Positions 1 to 11,608 of a stretch of DNA of 64,000 bases are shown one piece after another. Origin of the DNA: Marivivens sp. (GTDB taxonomy: Bacteria > Pseudomonadota > Alphaproteobacteria > Rhodobacterales > Rhodobacteraceae); the NCBI GenBank assembly GCA_024642115.1, contig JAHEBU010000009.1:62001-126000 (forward strand). Reading direction: 5' to 3'. The translations under genes were made by a program, and so were the position numbers. Every line of letters starts with the position of its first letter. The first letter of the stretch is position 1. The notes beneath the pieces were generated by a model. The model worked only from the letters and a program-made list of their open reading frames with translations, did not search any database and was not told the origin of the DNA.

Positions 1-511
1 TGAGTTTGCTGTGCGAGTTCAATTTGGGGTCTTGGGTCATCGGCAGCCCCCGCAGGTGCGGCACCGTGGCCAGCGATATCGGGCGCGGGATCGAGGGTTT
101 GGAATGTTCGATGATGATGACCATCGTCGGCCCGGATTGCGACAGGTTGGGGTGCTGGAACGGTCGCACCTTGACCCCCCGCGTGACCATCAGCCGGGCG
201 TGGGCATCGGTGGTCATAACGTTCGCCCTTTGCGTGTCTAACAAGGCGGAAATGACCCCGGCGCGGTCCAGCCCGATGTCAAGGTCGATGGCCTTGGCCG
301 CCTCGAACAGGCGGTCCATGTGGTCGTCCAGAAACGCCCAGGTTCCGTTATACAGACGCAACCCTTCCCACACGCCGTCACCCAGCATAAAGCCGCTGTC
401 GTAGACGCTGACGGTCGCTTCGGCCTTGGGCACGATGCGGCCGTTGACATAGATCTGGATCGCCTCGTTGCGGGCGTCCTCTTGGGCTTGGTGGGTTGTC
501 ACATGGGTCAT
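1..511 (-). CDS. Class IV PLP-dependent aminotransferase (N-terminal part; runs off the window)
   Basis: The first 170 codons of an aminotransferase class IV protein (branched-chain amino acid / D-amino acid transaminase superfamily). The N-terminal block has the family signature: a strand ending in VNGRIVPK, then SVYDSGFMLGDGVWEGLR at about residues 38-55, then RLMVTRG. The reading frame is open to base 1, so the C-terminal part with the PLP lysine is missing and the substrate (branched-chain 2-oxo acid, D-amino acid or other) cannot be decided. The ATG at 511 follows a TAGGAGG ribosome binding site. It is divergent from msrA with 131 bp between them. Confidence 0.85.
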   Translation of the reverse strand, partial: MTHVTTHQAQEDARNEAIQIYVNGRIVPKAEATVSVYDSGFMLGDGVWEGLRLYNGTWAFLDDHMDRLFEAAKAIDLDIGLDRAGVISALLDTQRANVMTTDAHARLMVTRGVKVRPFQHPNLSQSGPTMVIIIEHSKPSIPRPISLATVPHLRGLPMTQDPKLNSHSKL

Positions 512-642
512 GGGGGCCTCCTACCCGGACGCTACTCAGGCCGCTCAAATGTTCCAAGGGATAAACTGCGCGTGACATCACGGCCCGGTGAGTTGCTCCG
601 ACCGGCCCGGACCCGCACCCTGACTGCCAAAGGAGAACGGTC
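512..642. promoter_or_regulatory. Divergent intergenic region, aminotransferase / msrA
   Basis: This 131-bp gap separates two divergent genes and must hold both promoters. A Shine-Dalgarno AAAGGAG lies just before the msrA ATG, and TAGGAGG lies before the aminotransferase start. No clear -35/-10 pair or operator was recognised. Confidence 0.4.
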
Positions 643-1298
643 ATGTTCAGGAATTTTCATTTTATCAAGTTGCTGATCCTTGGGGTTGGTATCGTCGCCG
701 GATATCTGCTGCACGCGGATCGGGCCGAAGCGGCGGATCGTCAGACGGCCATCTTTGCCGGCGGCTGTTTCTGGTGCGTCGAGTCGGATTTCGAAAGCGT
801 GCCGGGGGTTTCCGAGGTCGTTTCCGGGTATACTGGTGGGACGGCCCCGAACCCAACCTATGAAAATCACCCCGGCTATGTCGAGGCAGTGCAGGTCACG
901 TTCGATGCGGACCGGGTGAGCTATGCCCAGTTGATGCACCTGTATTTCCGGTCGATAGACCCAACCGACGCAAGCGGTCAGTTCTGTGATCGCGGCGACA
1001 GCTACAAGACCGCCGTGTTCTATCTGAACGACGCCCAGAAAGCCGCAGCAGAGGCCGCAAAGGCAGAGGCAGGGCAGATTCTGGGCGCCCGGATCGTGAC
1101 CCCGATCCAGCCCGCGAGCCGGTTCTACATGGCCGAGGATTACCATCAGAACTACTATCGTGGGCAGTCGCTGGTCCTGACCCGCGCCGGGCCGAAGTCA
1201 CAGGCGAACGCCTACAAGTTCTACCGCAACGCCTGCGGCCGCGATGCCCGTGTCATGCAGCTGTGGGGCAATGACGCCCCGTTCGCCCATCACGGCAG

Positions 1299-1302
<4 letters not shown>
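643..1302 (+). CDS. msrA: Exported peptide-methionine (S)-S-oxide reductase
   Basis: MsrA reduces methionine-S-sulfoxide in oxidised proteins. The active-site signature GCFWC is at residues 41-45, with Cys42 as the expected catalytic residue. Family motifs SGYTGG and YHQNYY follow, and a later Cys in NACGRD could act in recycling. Residues 1-31 form a signal peptide (basic start, hydrophobic LLILGVGIVAG core, AEA-A cleavage site), so this is probably a periplasmic form rather than the common cytosolic enzyme. The ATG at 643 has a good AAAGGAG site. It converges on maeB, and the two stop codons overlap. Confidence 0.93.
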
Positions 1303-3554
<2,252 letters not shown>

Positions 3555-3681
3555 GTGTCGTCCTCCCTGAACGTCCGACAGGGATAGCGGGTTCGGGGGC
3601 GCGGGGGCAACGGGCTGTTTTTCGTCTTTCGTCGCTAACAGGCGACGGGTAGGGTCTGCACCGATGATCCGGGGGGATTGG
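3555..3681. promoter_or_regulatory. Divergent promoter region maeB / mutS
   Basis: A gap of 127 bp between divergent starts. It holds the maeB ribosome binding site (complement of TCCTCCC near 3561) and a G-run GGGGGGATT just before the chosen mutS ATG. No operator was recognised. Confidence 0.35.
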
Positions 3682-6318
3682 ATGGACGCCACCAACATGA
3701 CCGTGACGCCCATGATGGCGCAGTATCTGGACCTCAAGGCCGGGTATCCCGACGCCCTGTTGTTCTACCGGATGGGCGATTTCTACGAGATGTTCTTTGA
3801 CGACGCCGTCACGGCGTCCGAGGCGCTGGATATCGCCCTGACCAAACGCGGGCTGCATCTGGGCGAGGATATCCCGATGTGCGGCGTGCCCGTTCATGCC
3901 GCCGAGGGGTATTTGCTGACCCTGATCCGCAAGGGATTCCGCGTGGCCGTCTGCGAACAGATGGAGGACCCCGCCGAGGCGAAAAAGCGCGGGTCCAAGT
4001 CTGTTGTCCGGCGTGATGTGGTTCGCCTGGTGACGCCGGGTACACTCACCGAGGAATCGCTGTTGGATGCCCGGCGGCACAATTTTCTGGCCGCCTTTGC
4101 CGTTGTCCGCGATCAGTCGGCGCTGGCTTGGGTCGATATTTCGACCGGAGCCTTTAGCGTGATGGCCTGTCCGTTGGTGCGACTTGGCCCCGAACTGGCC
4201 CGACTGACCCCGCGCGAGGTTCTGATCGCCGAGGGGGAAAGCCCCGAATTGGCCAATATAGTGTCTGATTCGGGGGCCGCGCTGACTGCTTTGGGCCGTG
4301 CGGCATTTGACAGCACAAGCGGGGAAAAGCGCCTGTGCGGTCTGTATTCGGTGGCGTCGCTGGATGCGTTCGGCGCCTTTGACCGGGCCGAGGTGGCTGC
4401 GATGGCCGCCGTTGCCGAATATCTGGATATCACGCAACGCGGCAACCTGCCCCTGCTGCGCCCCCCGGTGCAGGAAGGGCGAACGGCGGCGATGCAGATC
4501 GATGCCTCGACCCGCCGGTCGCTGGAGTTGACCCATGCGATGGGCGGTGGCCGATCAGGGTCATTGCTGGCTGCGGTGGATCGCACCGTGACGCCCGGTG
4601 GCGCGCGGCTGATGGAGAGGCGTTTGTCCTCGCCTGCCTGCGATCTGGACACCATTCAGGCCAGACAGGACTGTGTGACAGCCTTTGTGGATCAGCCCCG
4701 GCTGGCCGCCGAGGTGCGGGATCGTCTACGTGAGACCCATGATGTGGACCGGGCCTTGTCCCGTCTGGCGCTGGACCGGGGCGGCCCGCGCGACATGGCC
4801 GCGATCCGCAACACGATCGAAGCGGGCGACAGATTGGCGAAGGTTTTGTCCGTGGCCGAACTGCCAGCGCTGCTGGCCGAGGCGCGGGGCGATCTGGTCG
4901 GGCACGACGCCTTGGCCGGGCTGCTGGGCGAGGCGCTGATTGCCGAACCGCCATTGCTGGCCCGCGACGGTGGCTTTATCGCGCCAGGGTATGACGCCGG
5001 GTTGGACGAGGCCCGCACGCTGCGCGACGAAGGCCGTTCGGTCATCGCGGGGATGCAGGCGGATTACGTAACCCTGTCCGGCGTGCCGGGCCTGAAGATC
5101 AAACATAATAACGTCCTGGGCTATTTCATCGAAACGACGGCCACCCATGCAGAACGGATGCTGGCCGCGCCGTTGAATGAAACGTTCATTCATCGGCAGA
5201 CGACCGCCAATCAGGTCCGCTTTACCACCCTGCCCCTGAGCGAGATCGAGACGAAGATCCTCAATGCAGGGGCACATGCGCTTGAGATCGAAAAGCGGCT
5301 CTATTCAAGCCTTCGAGAGGCGATTGTGGCCGAGGCGGCGCCGTTGGCAGCACTGGCGCGGGCGCTGGCAACGTTCGATCTGGCGGCGGCCCTGGCCGAT
5401 GTGGCCCGGATGGAAAACTGGTGCCGCCCGGTGATCGACGACAGTCGCGCGTTTGAAATTTCCGGGGGCCGCCATCCGGTCGTGGAACAGTCGCTGCGCC
5501 GGGCGGGGCAACCCTTTGTCGCCAACGACTGCGCCCTGACCGACGCGCCCATCTGGCTGCTGACGGGCCCGAACATGGCGGGCAAATCGACGTTTCTGCG
5601 GCAGAACGCCCTGATCGCAATTCTGGCGCAGATGGGCGCGTGGGTGCCGGCACAGGCGGCCCATGTCGGCATCGTCAGCCAGATTTTCAGCCGTGTCGGC
5701 GCATCGGACGATCTGGCCCGGGGCCGGTCCACGTTCATGGTCGAAATGGTCGAGACGGCCGCGATCCTGAACCAGGCGGACGACCGCGCGCTGGTCATCC
5801 TTGATGAGATCGGGCGAGGCACGGCGACTTATGACGGACTCTCTATTGCGTGGGCCACGCTGGAACATCTGCATGACGTGAACCGCTGCCGCGCCTTGTT
5901 TGCAACGCATTACCACGAAATGTCCGGACTTGCGGACAAGCTGGGCGGAGTGGCCAATGCGACCGTCACGGTCAAGGAATGGAACGGCGACGTCATCTTT
6001 CTGCACGAGGTCCGCAAGGGCACCGCTGACCGCAGCTATGGCGTGCAGGTCGCCCGGTTGGCCGGGTTGCCACCGGGGGTGGTCGAACGGGCCAAGGTCG
6101 TCCTGGAGGCGCTAGAAAAGGGCGAGCGCGAGGGCGGATCATCCCGCAAAGCACTGATCGATGACCTGCCGCTATTCGCGGCCAAGCCGAGCCCGCCGAA
6201 AGTCGCCCTAAAACCTTCGGACGTCGAGGCTGCCTTGCGCGAGGTCATGCCAGACGCCCTGACCCCGCGTGAGGCGCTCGACCTAGTCTATCGTCTGAAA
6301 TCCCTGCTGCCGGAATAG
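3682..6318 (+). CDS. mutS: DNA mismatch repair protein MutS
   Basis: MutS binds mismatches and starts mismatch repair. The mismatch-reading Phe-X-Glu motif is at residues 34-36 (GDFYEMFF). The ATPase has a Walker [11 protein letters not shown] near residue 628, a Walker [11 protein letters not shown], and the downstream ATHYHE motif. The size (878 residues) is normal. The in-frame ATG at 3664 is possible, but ATG 3682 has a G-rich ribosome binding site about 5 bases upstream; MTVTP at 3697 is a third option. It is followed by a hairpin shared with the convergent cycA. Confidence 0.96.
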   Translation: MDATNMTVTPMMAQYLDLKAGYPDALLFYRMGDFYEMFFDDAVTASEALDIALTKRGLHLGEDIPMCGVPVHAAEGYLLTLIRKGFRVAVCEQMEDPAEAKKRGSKSVVRRDVVRLVTPGTLTEESLLDARRHNFLAAFAVVRDQSALAWVDISTGAFSVMACPLVRLGPELARLTPREVLIAEGESPELANIVSDSGAALTALGRAAFDSTSGEKRLCGLYSVASLDAFGAFDRAEVAAMAAVAEYLDITQRGNLPLLRPPVQEGRTAAMQIDASTRRSLELTHAMGGGRSGSLLAAVDRTVTPGGARLMERRLSSPACDLDTIQARQDCVTAFVDQPRLAAEVRDRLRETHDVDRALSRLALDRGGPRDMAAIRNTIEAGDRLAKVLSVAELPALLAEARGDLVGHDALAGLLGEALIAEPPLLARDGGFIAPGYDAGLDEARTLRDEGRSVIAGMQADYVTLSGVPGLKIKHNNVLGYFIETTATHAERMLAAPLNETFIHRQTTANQVRFTTLPLSEIETKILNAGAHALEIEKRLYSSLREAIVAEAAPLAALARALATFDLAAALADVARMENWCRPVIDDSRAFEISGGRHPVVEQSLRRAGQPFVANDCALTDAPIWLLTGPNMAGKSTFLRQNALIAILAQMGAWVPAQAAHVGIVSQIFSRVGASDDLARGRSTFMVEMVETAAILNQADDRALVILDEIGRGTATYDGLSIAWATLEHLHDVNRCRALFATHYHEMSGLADKLGGVANATVTVKEWNGDVIFLHEVRKGTADRSYGVQVARLAGLPPGVVERAKVVLEALEKGEREGGSSRKALIDDLPLFAAKPSPPKVALKPSDVEAALREVMPDALTPREALDLVYRLKSLLPE

Positions 6319-6322
6319 CAAA

Positions 6323-6348
6323 GGCCGCCGGGGTTTCCCCCGACGGCC
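6323..6348. terminator. Bidirectional terminator hairpin between mutS and cycA
   Basis: An inverted repeat with an 11-base stem (GGCCGCCGGGG / CCCCGACGGCC, one mismatch) and a 4-base loop lies between the converging mutS and cycA stop codons. The T-run on either side is weak, so Rho may help. Confidence 0.65.
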
Positions 6349-6369
6349 CAATTTCGATCTTTGATCAGA

Positions 6370-6861
6370 TCAGTTGGCCGGAGCCATCGCGGCCGCATCG
6401 GCAGGACCGTCAGCAGCGCCCATCGCGTACTTGGCGAGGAAGGCATAGACGTCTTCGGCATCCGATTCCTTGCGCAGCTGGAACGCCATCTTGCCGCGCG
6501 CACGGTTGTCGTTCAGCGCGGTGCGCAGGAAGCCGGTCGGGTCCTGAACGTAGGCGGTGAAATTGTCATGATCCCAGACAACGCCGGTTTCGCCGTAAGC
6601 AACCATCGAATCGCCGTAAGCAAAGCCGGGATATGTGCCGGGCTGACGGCCCATCGCGCCCCACAGGTCAGGACCAACCTTGGCAGCGCGGCCGGCAACG
6701 ACAGTCCCGTCGGCCAGCTGGACCACGTGGCAGGTCGCGCACTGGCGGTTGAAAATCGTTTCGCCATTCGCGGCATCGCCGGTCGGCGCCATGATGTGGC
6801 TTTCGGCAAACGCGGGCGCTGCCAAAACGGCAAACGCGGCGGCCAAAGTAAATTTGTGCAT
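6370..6861 (-). CDS. cycA: Periplasmic cytochrome c2
   Basis: A class I c-type cytochrome of the Rhodobacter c2 type. It is expected to carry electrons from the bc1 complex to the photooxidised reaction centre and to cytochrome oxidase. The signal peptide ends at AFA-E (residues 17-20). The heme motif CATCH is at 41-45, and the axial Met is expected in ARGKMAFQL (Met125), a segment very like R. sphaeroides c2 (KGKMTFKLKKEADA). The 163-residue form starts at ATG 6861 behind GGGAGAAG; an upstream in-frame start at 6915 would bury the signal peptide. Its place at the PGC edge suits a pufX-type reaction centre that lacks the bound PufC cytochrome. Confidence 0.9.
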   Translation of the reverse strand: MHKFTLAAAFAVLAAPAFAESHIMAPTGDAANGETIFNRQCATCHVVQLADGTVVAGRAAKVGPDLWGAMGRQPGTYPGFAYGDSMVAYGETGVVWDHDNFTAYVQDPTGFLRTALNDNRARGKMAFQLRKESDAEDVYAFLAKYAMGAADGPADAAAMAPAN

Positions 6862-6969
6862 TGTCTTCTCCCATTGAGCGATGGTGCGTGTGACTGCCCC
6901 AGTCGGTGCGAACATAGTCTTTTGATCGCACCCGTCTAGACCGGATTTGGAAATCTTCCGTGATCTTGC

Positions 6970-8184
6970 CTATGCGACCGCGTGGCTGACGGCACACTGT
7001 TTCCACAGGACGGACAAGGCGTTGACCAGGTGGTCGATGTCCGCATCGGTGTGCAGCGGCGAGGGTGTAAAGCGCAACCGCTCGGTCCCTTTGGGCACGG
7101 TGGGGTAATTGATCGGCTGCACATAGATGTCCCATTCGCGCATCAGATAGTCCGCCAGCATCCGCGTTTTGACAGGATCCTTGATCAGGACCGGGACAAT
7201 ATGGCTGTCGTTTTTCATGTGCGGGATTCCGGCCCGGTCGAGCGCGGCCTTGAGCCGGGCGACCTGACGCCGCTGACCGGCCCGCTCCATCTCGCTGACC
7301 TTGAGGTGGGCGATCGACGTGCGCGCGGCGGCAGCCACGGCGGGCGGCAGGGCGGTCGTAAAGATAAAGCCCGAGGCAAAGCTGCGGATGAAATCGCACA
7401 GCGCTGCCGACCCGGTGATATAGCCACCGACGACGCCGAACGCCTTGCCCAGTGTCCCTTCGATCAGGGTGATCCGGTCGGCCACGCCCAATTCTTCGGA
7501 CACACCCCCGCCGCGCGGGCCGTACATGCCAACGGCGTGGACCTCGTCGAGATAGGTCATCGCGCCGTAGCGTTCAGCGACCTCGACGATTTCGCGGATC
7601 GGGGCAATGTCGCCGTCCATCGAATAGACCGATTCAAAGGCCACGATTTTCGGCACGTCACCGGGGATCGACCGCAGTTTCATTTCCAGATCGTGGACGT
7701 CGTTGTGTTTCCAGATCACCTTGGTCGCGCGGGAATGACGGATCCCTTCGATCATCGAGGCGTGATTGCCCGAATCCGACAGGATCACGCAGTTTTCCAG
7801 CCGCGACCCCAGCGTGGACAGCGCCGCCCAGTTGGACACATAGCCCGAGGTGAACAGCAGCGCCGATTCCTTGCCATGCAGGTCGGCCAGTTCACGTTCC
7901 AGGAGCAGGTGATCATGGTTGGTCCCCGAGATGTTGCGCGTGCCGCCCGAGCCCGTGCCGGTCCGCTGGACCGCTTCGCACATCGCCGCGACCACCTTGG
8001 GGTTCTGGCCCATGCCGAGGTAATCGTTGGAACACCAGACCGTCACATCGCGGACTTCGCCGTCGGTATATTTCCCGGCCCTGGGGAATTTCCCCGCCTT
8101 GCGCTCCAGCTCTGCAAAGTAACGGTAGTTTCCCTCTTTCTTGAGGGCGTCGAGCTGAGCGTTGAACAGGGTGTCAAAGTCCAT
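6970..8184 (-). CDS. hemA: 5-aminolevulinate synthase (C4 pathway)
   Basis: A PLP enzyme condensing glycine with succinyl-CoA to 5-aminolevulinate, the precursor of heme and bacteriochlorophyll. Diagnostic stretches are the glycine-rich [14 protein letters not shown], the [12 protein letters not shown] cofactor site and the PLP lysine in TLGKAFG (Lys247, matching Lys248 of the R. sphaeroides enzyme). The length of 404 residues is standard. Start ATG 8184 ([10 protein letters not shown]) matches family N-termini; the track extension to 8250 lies in puhE. It overlaps the end of puhE by 11 bp and is the last pigment gene of the puh arm, so it can be co-transcribed with acsF and puhA. Confidence 0.96.
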   Translation of the reverse strand: MDFDTLFNAQLDALKKEGNYRYFAELERKAGKFPRAGKYTDGEVRDVTVWCSNDYLGMGQNPKVVAAMCEAVQRTGTGSGGTRNISGTNHDHLLLERELADLHGKESALLFTSGYVSNWAALSTLGSRLENCVILSDSGNHASMIEGIRHSRATKVIWKHNDVHDLEMKLRSIPGDVPKIVAFESVYSMDGDIAPIREIVEVAERYGAMTYLDEVHAVGMYGPRGGGVSEELGVADRITLIEGTLGKAFGVVGGYITGSAALCDFIRSFASGFIFTTALPPAVAAAARTSIAHLKVSEMERAGQRRQVARLKAALDRAGIPHMKNDSHIVPVLIKDPVKTRMLADYLMREWDIYVQPINYPTVPKGTERLRFTPSPLHTDADIDHLVNALSVLWKQCAVSHAVA

Positions 8185-8980
8185 GGGTCTGTCTTTCTTT
8201 TGCAGTGGTGGTTTTGGGCGCGGGCAGCATCCAGCGCCAGAGTTTCGCATCTGGTAGCGGAACCACCATCAGCCAGTGTTCAAGAAGCGCCAAAAGGGCC
8301 AGCGCGGTGAGGAGGGCAAAGGTCACGGTCGCCCCGTCGTGCGGCGCGTTCCACAGTCGTTCAGAGCAGACGGCGACAGTGGCGGTCAGCGCGGTGATGG
8401 CCACCGGAAAGGCCAGAGTGACCGGCCCGCGCCGGAAGTAGGATTTGAGGTGGTCAAGTCGCGCCGGGACGAATTCCGTATTGATCCGGGGCACCCCAAA
8501 GAACAAATTCAACTTGGCCAGGATCCGGGCAAAGTAGAGGATCAGGTAGGTGAATAGCGCCACCTTGTTCGCAGCCTCGGTCGAGGTGAAGGCGAGAAAG
8601 ACCAGACCCAGCGTCAGGACCAGTTCGTGGTGCGCCACCGTCCCCCAGCCCATCTGGAACCGCGCCCAGCCGGTCAGGCCGGGCGGGCAAGGCGTACGGA
8701 CCGGGCCGGTGATCTGCCCGGCGAGGAAGGCCAGTTCGATCCAACCCCAGATCGCCAAGGCGCCAAGGAAACCGATATAGGCTCCGCGAACCGAAGGATC
8801 GTCAAGCGAGGTTGTAGTCGCCGTGACCCCAAGTGCGAGAAGCGGCAGCGCAGAAAAGACGGCCCAGAGGTGGGTCGCGCCGCCCCGCCGGTCGGCCCAC
8901 CGCACAGCCAGCAGGATCGCCCCGGTGGAGAACCACCAGACGAACAAGGCTGAAAGGGCGGCGAGCCAGGGGTTTGACAT
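8174..8980 (-). CDS. puhE: Photosynthetic complex assembly protein PuhE
   Basis: A 268-residue polytopic inner-membrane protein (DUF3623 family) found only in PGCs, between acsF and hemA, exactly as here. In R. capsulatus, loss of the homologue alters bacteriochlorophyll production and assembly of the core complex; the biochemistry is not settled. Several hydrophobic helices are visible, including residues 4-25, 34-53, 64-86 and the [20 protein letters not shown] region near the C-terminus. The ATG at 8980 overlaps the acsF stop (TGATG), which suggests translational coupling. Confidence 0.88.
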   Translation of the reverse strand: MSNPWLAALSALFVWWFSTGAILLAVRWADRRGGATHLWAVFSALPLLALGVTATTTSLDDPSVRGAYIGFLGALAIWGWIELAFLAGQITGPVRTPCPPGLTGWARFQMGWGTVAHHELVLTLGLVFLAFTSTEAANKVALFTYLILYFARILAKLNLFFGVPRINTEFVPARLDHLKSYFRRGPVTLAFPVAITALTATVAVCSERLWNAPHDGATVTFALLTALALLALLEHWLMVVPLPDAKLWRWMLPAPKTTTAKERQTHGL

Positions 8981-10095
8981 CAGTATGCGGGCTCCAACCG
9001 GCAGTTTACGGGGGCCTCGTTCGGGATCGAGCGAATCGTCAACAAAGAGACAAACGCGACCGCTGCTTTGGCCGACCCAAGCTGCCGCTTGATCCAGCCC
9101 CCGACACCGCCCTGTTTGCGGCCTTCGGCGATCTGGTGATTGGCCGCTTCCATCCGGTCGAGGTTGGGCTGCCAGCGCGGGCTGTCGATGTCGAGCGTGA
9201 GCGGGAACACTTGCTTGGAGATTTCCGAGGTCTTTTTGAACACCTCGTAGCCGTACCAGACCGGATCGACGCCGAGCGCCTTATGGAATTCAGGCCGCTG
9301 GTGATCGCGCACGGACATGGTGGAATAGACCGCCGTCAGGAAGAACTTGATCCAGAGCTTATTGACGCCAGAGGTCAGTTTGGGATCGGTCCGCATCAGC
9401 AGGGCAAACGCCTCGCCATGGCTGAACTCGTCGTTGCACCATTCGCGGAACCATTTGAAAATGGGATGGAACCGCTGTTCGGGGTGCGCCTCGAGGTGGC
9501 GGAAGATGGTGATGTACCTTGCATACCCGATCTTTTCGGAAAGATAGGTCGCGTAGTAAATAAACTTGGGGCGGAAATAGGTATATTTCTTGGCCTGGGT
9601 CAGGAATCCGAGGTTCACCGCGATACCCGCTTCGCGTAGTGCGTCGTTGATAAAGCCGGCATGCCGCGCCTCGTCCCTCGCCATAAGTTGGAAGAGGGTG
9701 GTGATGTCCTCGTTCTTGCCGCGCCGCTTCATTTCCTTGTACAGCACGCAGCCCGAAAACTCGGCGGTGCAGGACGAGATCAGGAAATCGATGAATTCGG
9801 CCCGCAGTTTCGGCTCCATCCCCTCCCAATCTACCTTGTCCCAGTCGGCGTTTTTCTTGAAGTGGCCGCGGTTGGGGTCCGATTTCATCTGATTGATGAG
9901 CTTGTCCCACTCAGCCCGCACGGGGGTCACGTCGATCGAGTCCATCTCGTCAAAGTCGGTGGTGTAAAAGCGCGGGGTCAGCAGCGTGTTCTGAAGCGCG
10001 ACCTTGGTGGCCATTTCGGAATTGATCGGCCCCAGCGCCTCTTGCGCGGCGATGGCGTCTTCGGCGGTCAGGGCATCGGCGGAATGGACGTTCAT
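8980..10095 (-). CDS. acsF: Mg-protoporphyrin IX monomethyl ester (oxidative) cyclase, aerobic
   Basis: The diiron, O2-dependent cyclase that makes the fifth (E) ring of protochlorophyllide. The ferritin-like carboxylate-bridged site is visible as AEFIDFLISSCTAEF at about residues 99-113, DEARH at 141-145, and a later DEFSHGE. The length is 371 residues from ATG 10095 (MNVHSADALT). It overlaps the upstream small gene by ATGA and the downstream puhE by TGATG. No O2-independent BchE is seen in this window, so pigment synthesis here seems to depend on oxygen. Confidence 0.95.
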   Translation of the reverse strand: MNVHSADALTAEDAIAAQEALGPINSEMATKVALQNTLLTPRFYTTDFDEMDSIDVTPVRAEWDKLINQMKSDPNRGHFKKNADWDKVDWEGMEPKLRAEFIDFLISSCTAEFSGCVLYKEMKRRGKNEDITTLFQLMARDEARHAGFINDALREAGIAVNLGFLTQAKKYTYFRPKFIYYATYLSEKIGYARYITIFRHLEAHPEQRFHPIFKWFREWCNDEFSHGEAFALLMRTDPKLTSGVNKLWIKFFLTAVYSTMSVRDHQRPEFHKALGVDPVWYGYEVFKKTSEISKQVFPLTLDIDSPRWQPNLDRMEAANHQIAEGRKQGGVGGWIKRQLGSAKAAVAFVSLLTIRSIPNEAPVNCRLEPAY

Positions 10096-10388
10096 GACAT
10101 CACCTCGTCGCTGAAAGAAAATTCGCACAGCTCCATGAATTCGAAATCGCCGGTGGCACGGGTCCACAGCTGTTCGATCTTGGAGGCACGGGTGATGATG
10201 GCGGTGCGGTGCTCTTCGACCACTTCGCCGTAGGGGGCCATGATTTCCGGTCCTTCGACCTGAACGGTATCGCCGGGATAGACGACGGCCCCGTTTTCGA
10301 ATTTCACATGCGCCGACAGTTCGTCAAACCGGTGGCTGACGGTGACGGTACAGGGGGCGGTTTCTTTGGTTCTGAAAAGTAGTCCCAT
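10092..10388 (-). CDS. Small conserved PGC protein of unknown function (98 aa)
   Basis: A 98-residue soluble protein starting MGLLFRTKET at ATG 10388, with a weak AGGGAAC site. It has no signal peptide, membrane helix or known motif. The middle (VVYPGDTVQVEGPE) looks like beta strands and a turn, followed by a charged segment EHRTAIITRASKIEQLW and an acidic tail. It lies in the puh superoperon between puhC and acsF and overlaps the acsF start by ATGA, so its translation is probably tied to acsF. A small gene in this position occurs in related PGCs. A role near the cyclase or in assembly is inference from position only. Confidence 0.75.
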   Translation of the reverse strand: MGLLFRTKETAPCTVTVSHRFDELSAHVKFENGAVVYPGDTVQVEGPEIMAPYGEVVEEHRTAIITRASKIEQLWTRATGDFEFMELCEFSFSDEVMS

Positions 10389-10443
10389 GGTTTCGGTTCC
10401 CTTTTTCCGATGGCGCGCCGGGGGGCTAGCCCGGTCGCGTGGT

Positions 10444-10902
10444 TCACTTGAGCAGATTGGTAAAGGCAGCAACGTTGTCCGAGCCGTAGCCCAGCATTTC
10501 AAAGGTCCAGCCGGTGCTGTCGTCGATGATGGCCATGTGGCCGGTATCGCGCAACACAAGACGGACGGGCGCATCGAGCGGCATCCCCTTGACCGTGCGT
10601 TCGCGGTTGACCGACAGGCCGATGACCCCGATGAACCCGGCCTTGTCATCAGACGACATGGCGATGATGTTGCCCTGATCGTCGAGCACGGAATAGGCCC
10701 CGTCGCGGGCGCCGACCAGCGTGACCGTCCGGTCCTTGACGACCGAGACATTGGTGACGACGCCCACATTGGGCAGCTTGGCATATTGTGCCACGCCGAC
10801 CAGCGCGACCGACCCCAGCATGAGCGCGACCATCGCCTGCACCAGAAACTTTGGTACCAGTTCCTTGTCGTCGCGGCGAAATTGCGGATGTGTGTCTGAC
10901 AT
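10444..10902 (-). CDS. puhC: Photosynthetic complex assembly protein PuhC
   Basis: A 152-residue protein with a cytoplasmic N-terminus, one membrane helix (about residues 20-41, VQAMVALMLGSVALVGVAQYA) and a periplasmic domain. In R. capsulatus, PuhC supports assembly of the RC-LH1-PufX core. It is preceded by puhB with only 6 bp between them, and a GC-rich 55-bp spacer with the palindrome GGGCTAGCCC (10423-10432) follows it upstream of the next gene. ATG 10902 is the only sensible start. Confidence 0.9.
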   Translation of the reverse strand: MSDTHPQFRRDDKELVPKFLVQAMVALMLGSVALVGVAQYAKLPNVGVVTNVSVVKDRTVTLVGARDGAYSVLDDQGNIIAMSSDDKAGFIGVIGLSVNRERTVKGMPLDAPVRLVLRDTGHMAIIDDSTGWTFEMLGYGSDNVAAFTNLLK

Positions 10903-10908
10903 GATCGG

Positions 10909-11544
10909 TTACTCCGCTGCGACGGCGGTGCCGTCGGTGGGGGTTGCGCGGGAAATCTGCGGCTGGGAAATCCGGGTTTCGGCCGCTTCGGCAAAAATGC
11001 GGGCGACCTTTTCGGCATCCGGGATGCAGCGCAGAGCGGGTTGGGTGCGTGCCATGAACCACGGCCGGACGTGCGGCCAGTGCAGGATATAGGACAGCCG
11101 GGTGTCGCCGATCAGTTCAAACGCCAGCGTTCCCGTCCCCCCCGACCGCAGGTCAAGCTGAGCAGAGCCGATCCACTGATACGGCAGGTTCAGCGTCATG
11201 GTGAGGGCAGCACCAATACGCATGCCCACCCGTTTGTTGGTCAGCGTGTAAACAGTAGACCGCGCCTGAACGTAGGCGACCAGATACAAAAGCCCGCAGG
11301 CCAGCGCGCCGATCACGACGAAGGGGACAATGTGGCCGAGCGCCTGCGCCGTCGTCACCTCGGCCGAAGACATGCCGAACCGCCAAAGGGCGAGAAGCGC
11401 GAAATATCCGGCGACCCAGCGGATCGCCAACGCCTCGCGTGCCAGTTTGCCCGGCACGGGGCTTCCTTGCCAGAGGATGTATTCCCCTTCGGGCAAGGCT
11501 TCGGGAAGACCCCGGATCGGTTCGAAATTGAAATCGTCGTGCAT
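10909..11544 (-). CDS. puhB: Photosynthetic complex assembly protein PuhB
   Basis: A 211-residue membrane protein starting MHDDFNFEPIRGLPE. The N-terminal motif EGEYILWQGSP is typical of PuhB and PH-domain-like (bPH_2) membrane proteins. Hydrophobic helices lie at about residues 45-61 and 73-95, and a PH-like soluble domain follows. PuhB helps reaction-centre assembly in R. capsulatus. It sits between puhA and puhC, separated from puhA by a 64-bp spacer carrying a strong hairpin. Confidence 0.92.
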   Translation of the reverse strand: MHDDFNFEPIRGLPEALPEGEYILWQGSPVPGKLAREALAIRWVAGYFALLALWRFGMSSAEVTTAQALGHIVPFVVIGALACGLLYLVAYVQARSTVYTLTNKRVGMRIGAALTMTLNLPYQWIGSAQLDLRSGGTGTLAFELIGDTRLSYILHWPHVRPWFMARTQPALRCIPDAEKVARIFAEAAETRISQPQISRATPTDGTAVAAE

Positions 11545-11572
11545 TGCGGCGTCTCCCTGTCGCGTGGTTGGT

Positions 11573-11601
11573 GGCCGCCCCGTTGGCTGGACGGGACGGC
11601 C
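11573..11601 (-). other. Intercistronic hairpin after puhA
   Basis: An inverted repeat GGCCGCCCCG / CGGGACGGCC (10-base arms, one mismatch, 9-base loop) sits 8 bases past the puhA stop codon. There is no T-run, so it looks like a processing or mRNA-stability element, or a partial terminator, raising puhA output relative to puhB and later genes. Confidence 0.5.
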
Positions 11602-11608
11602 GAGTGGC

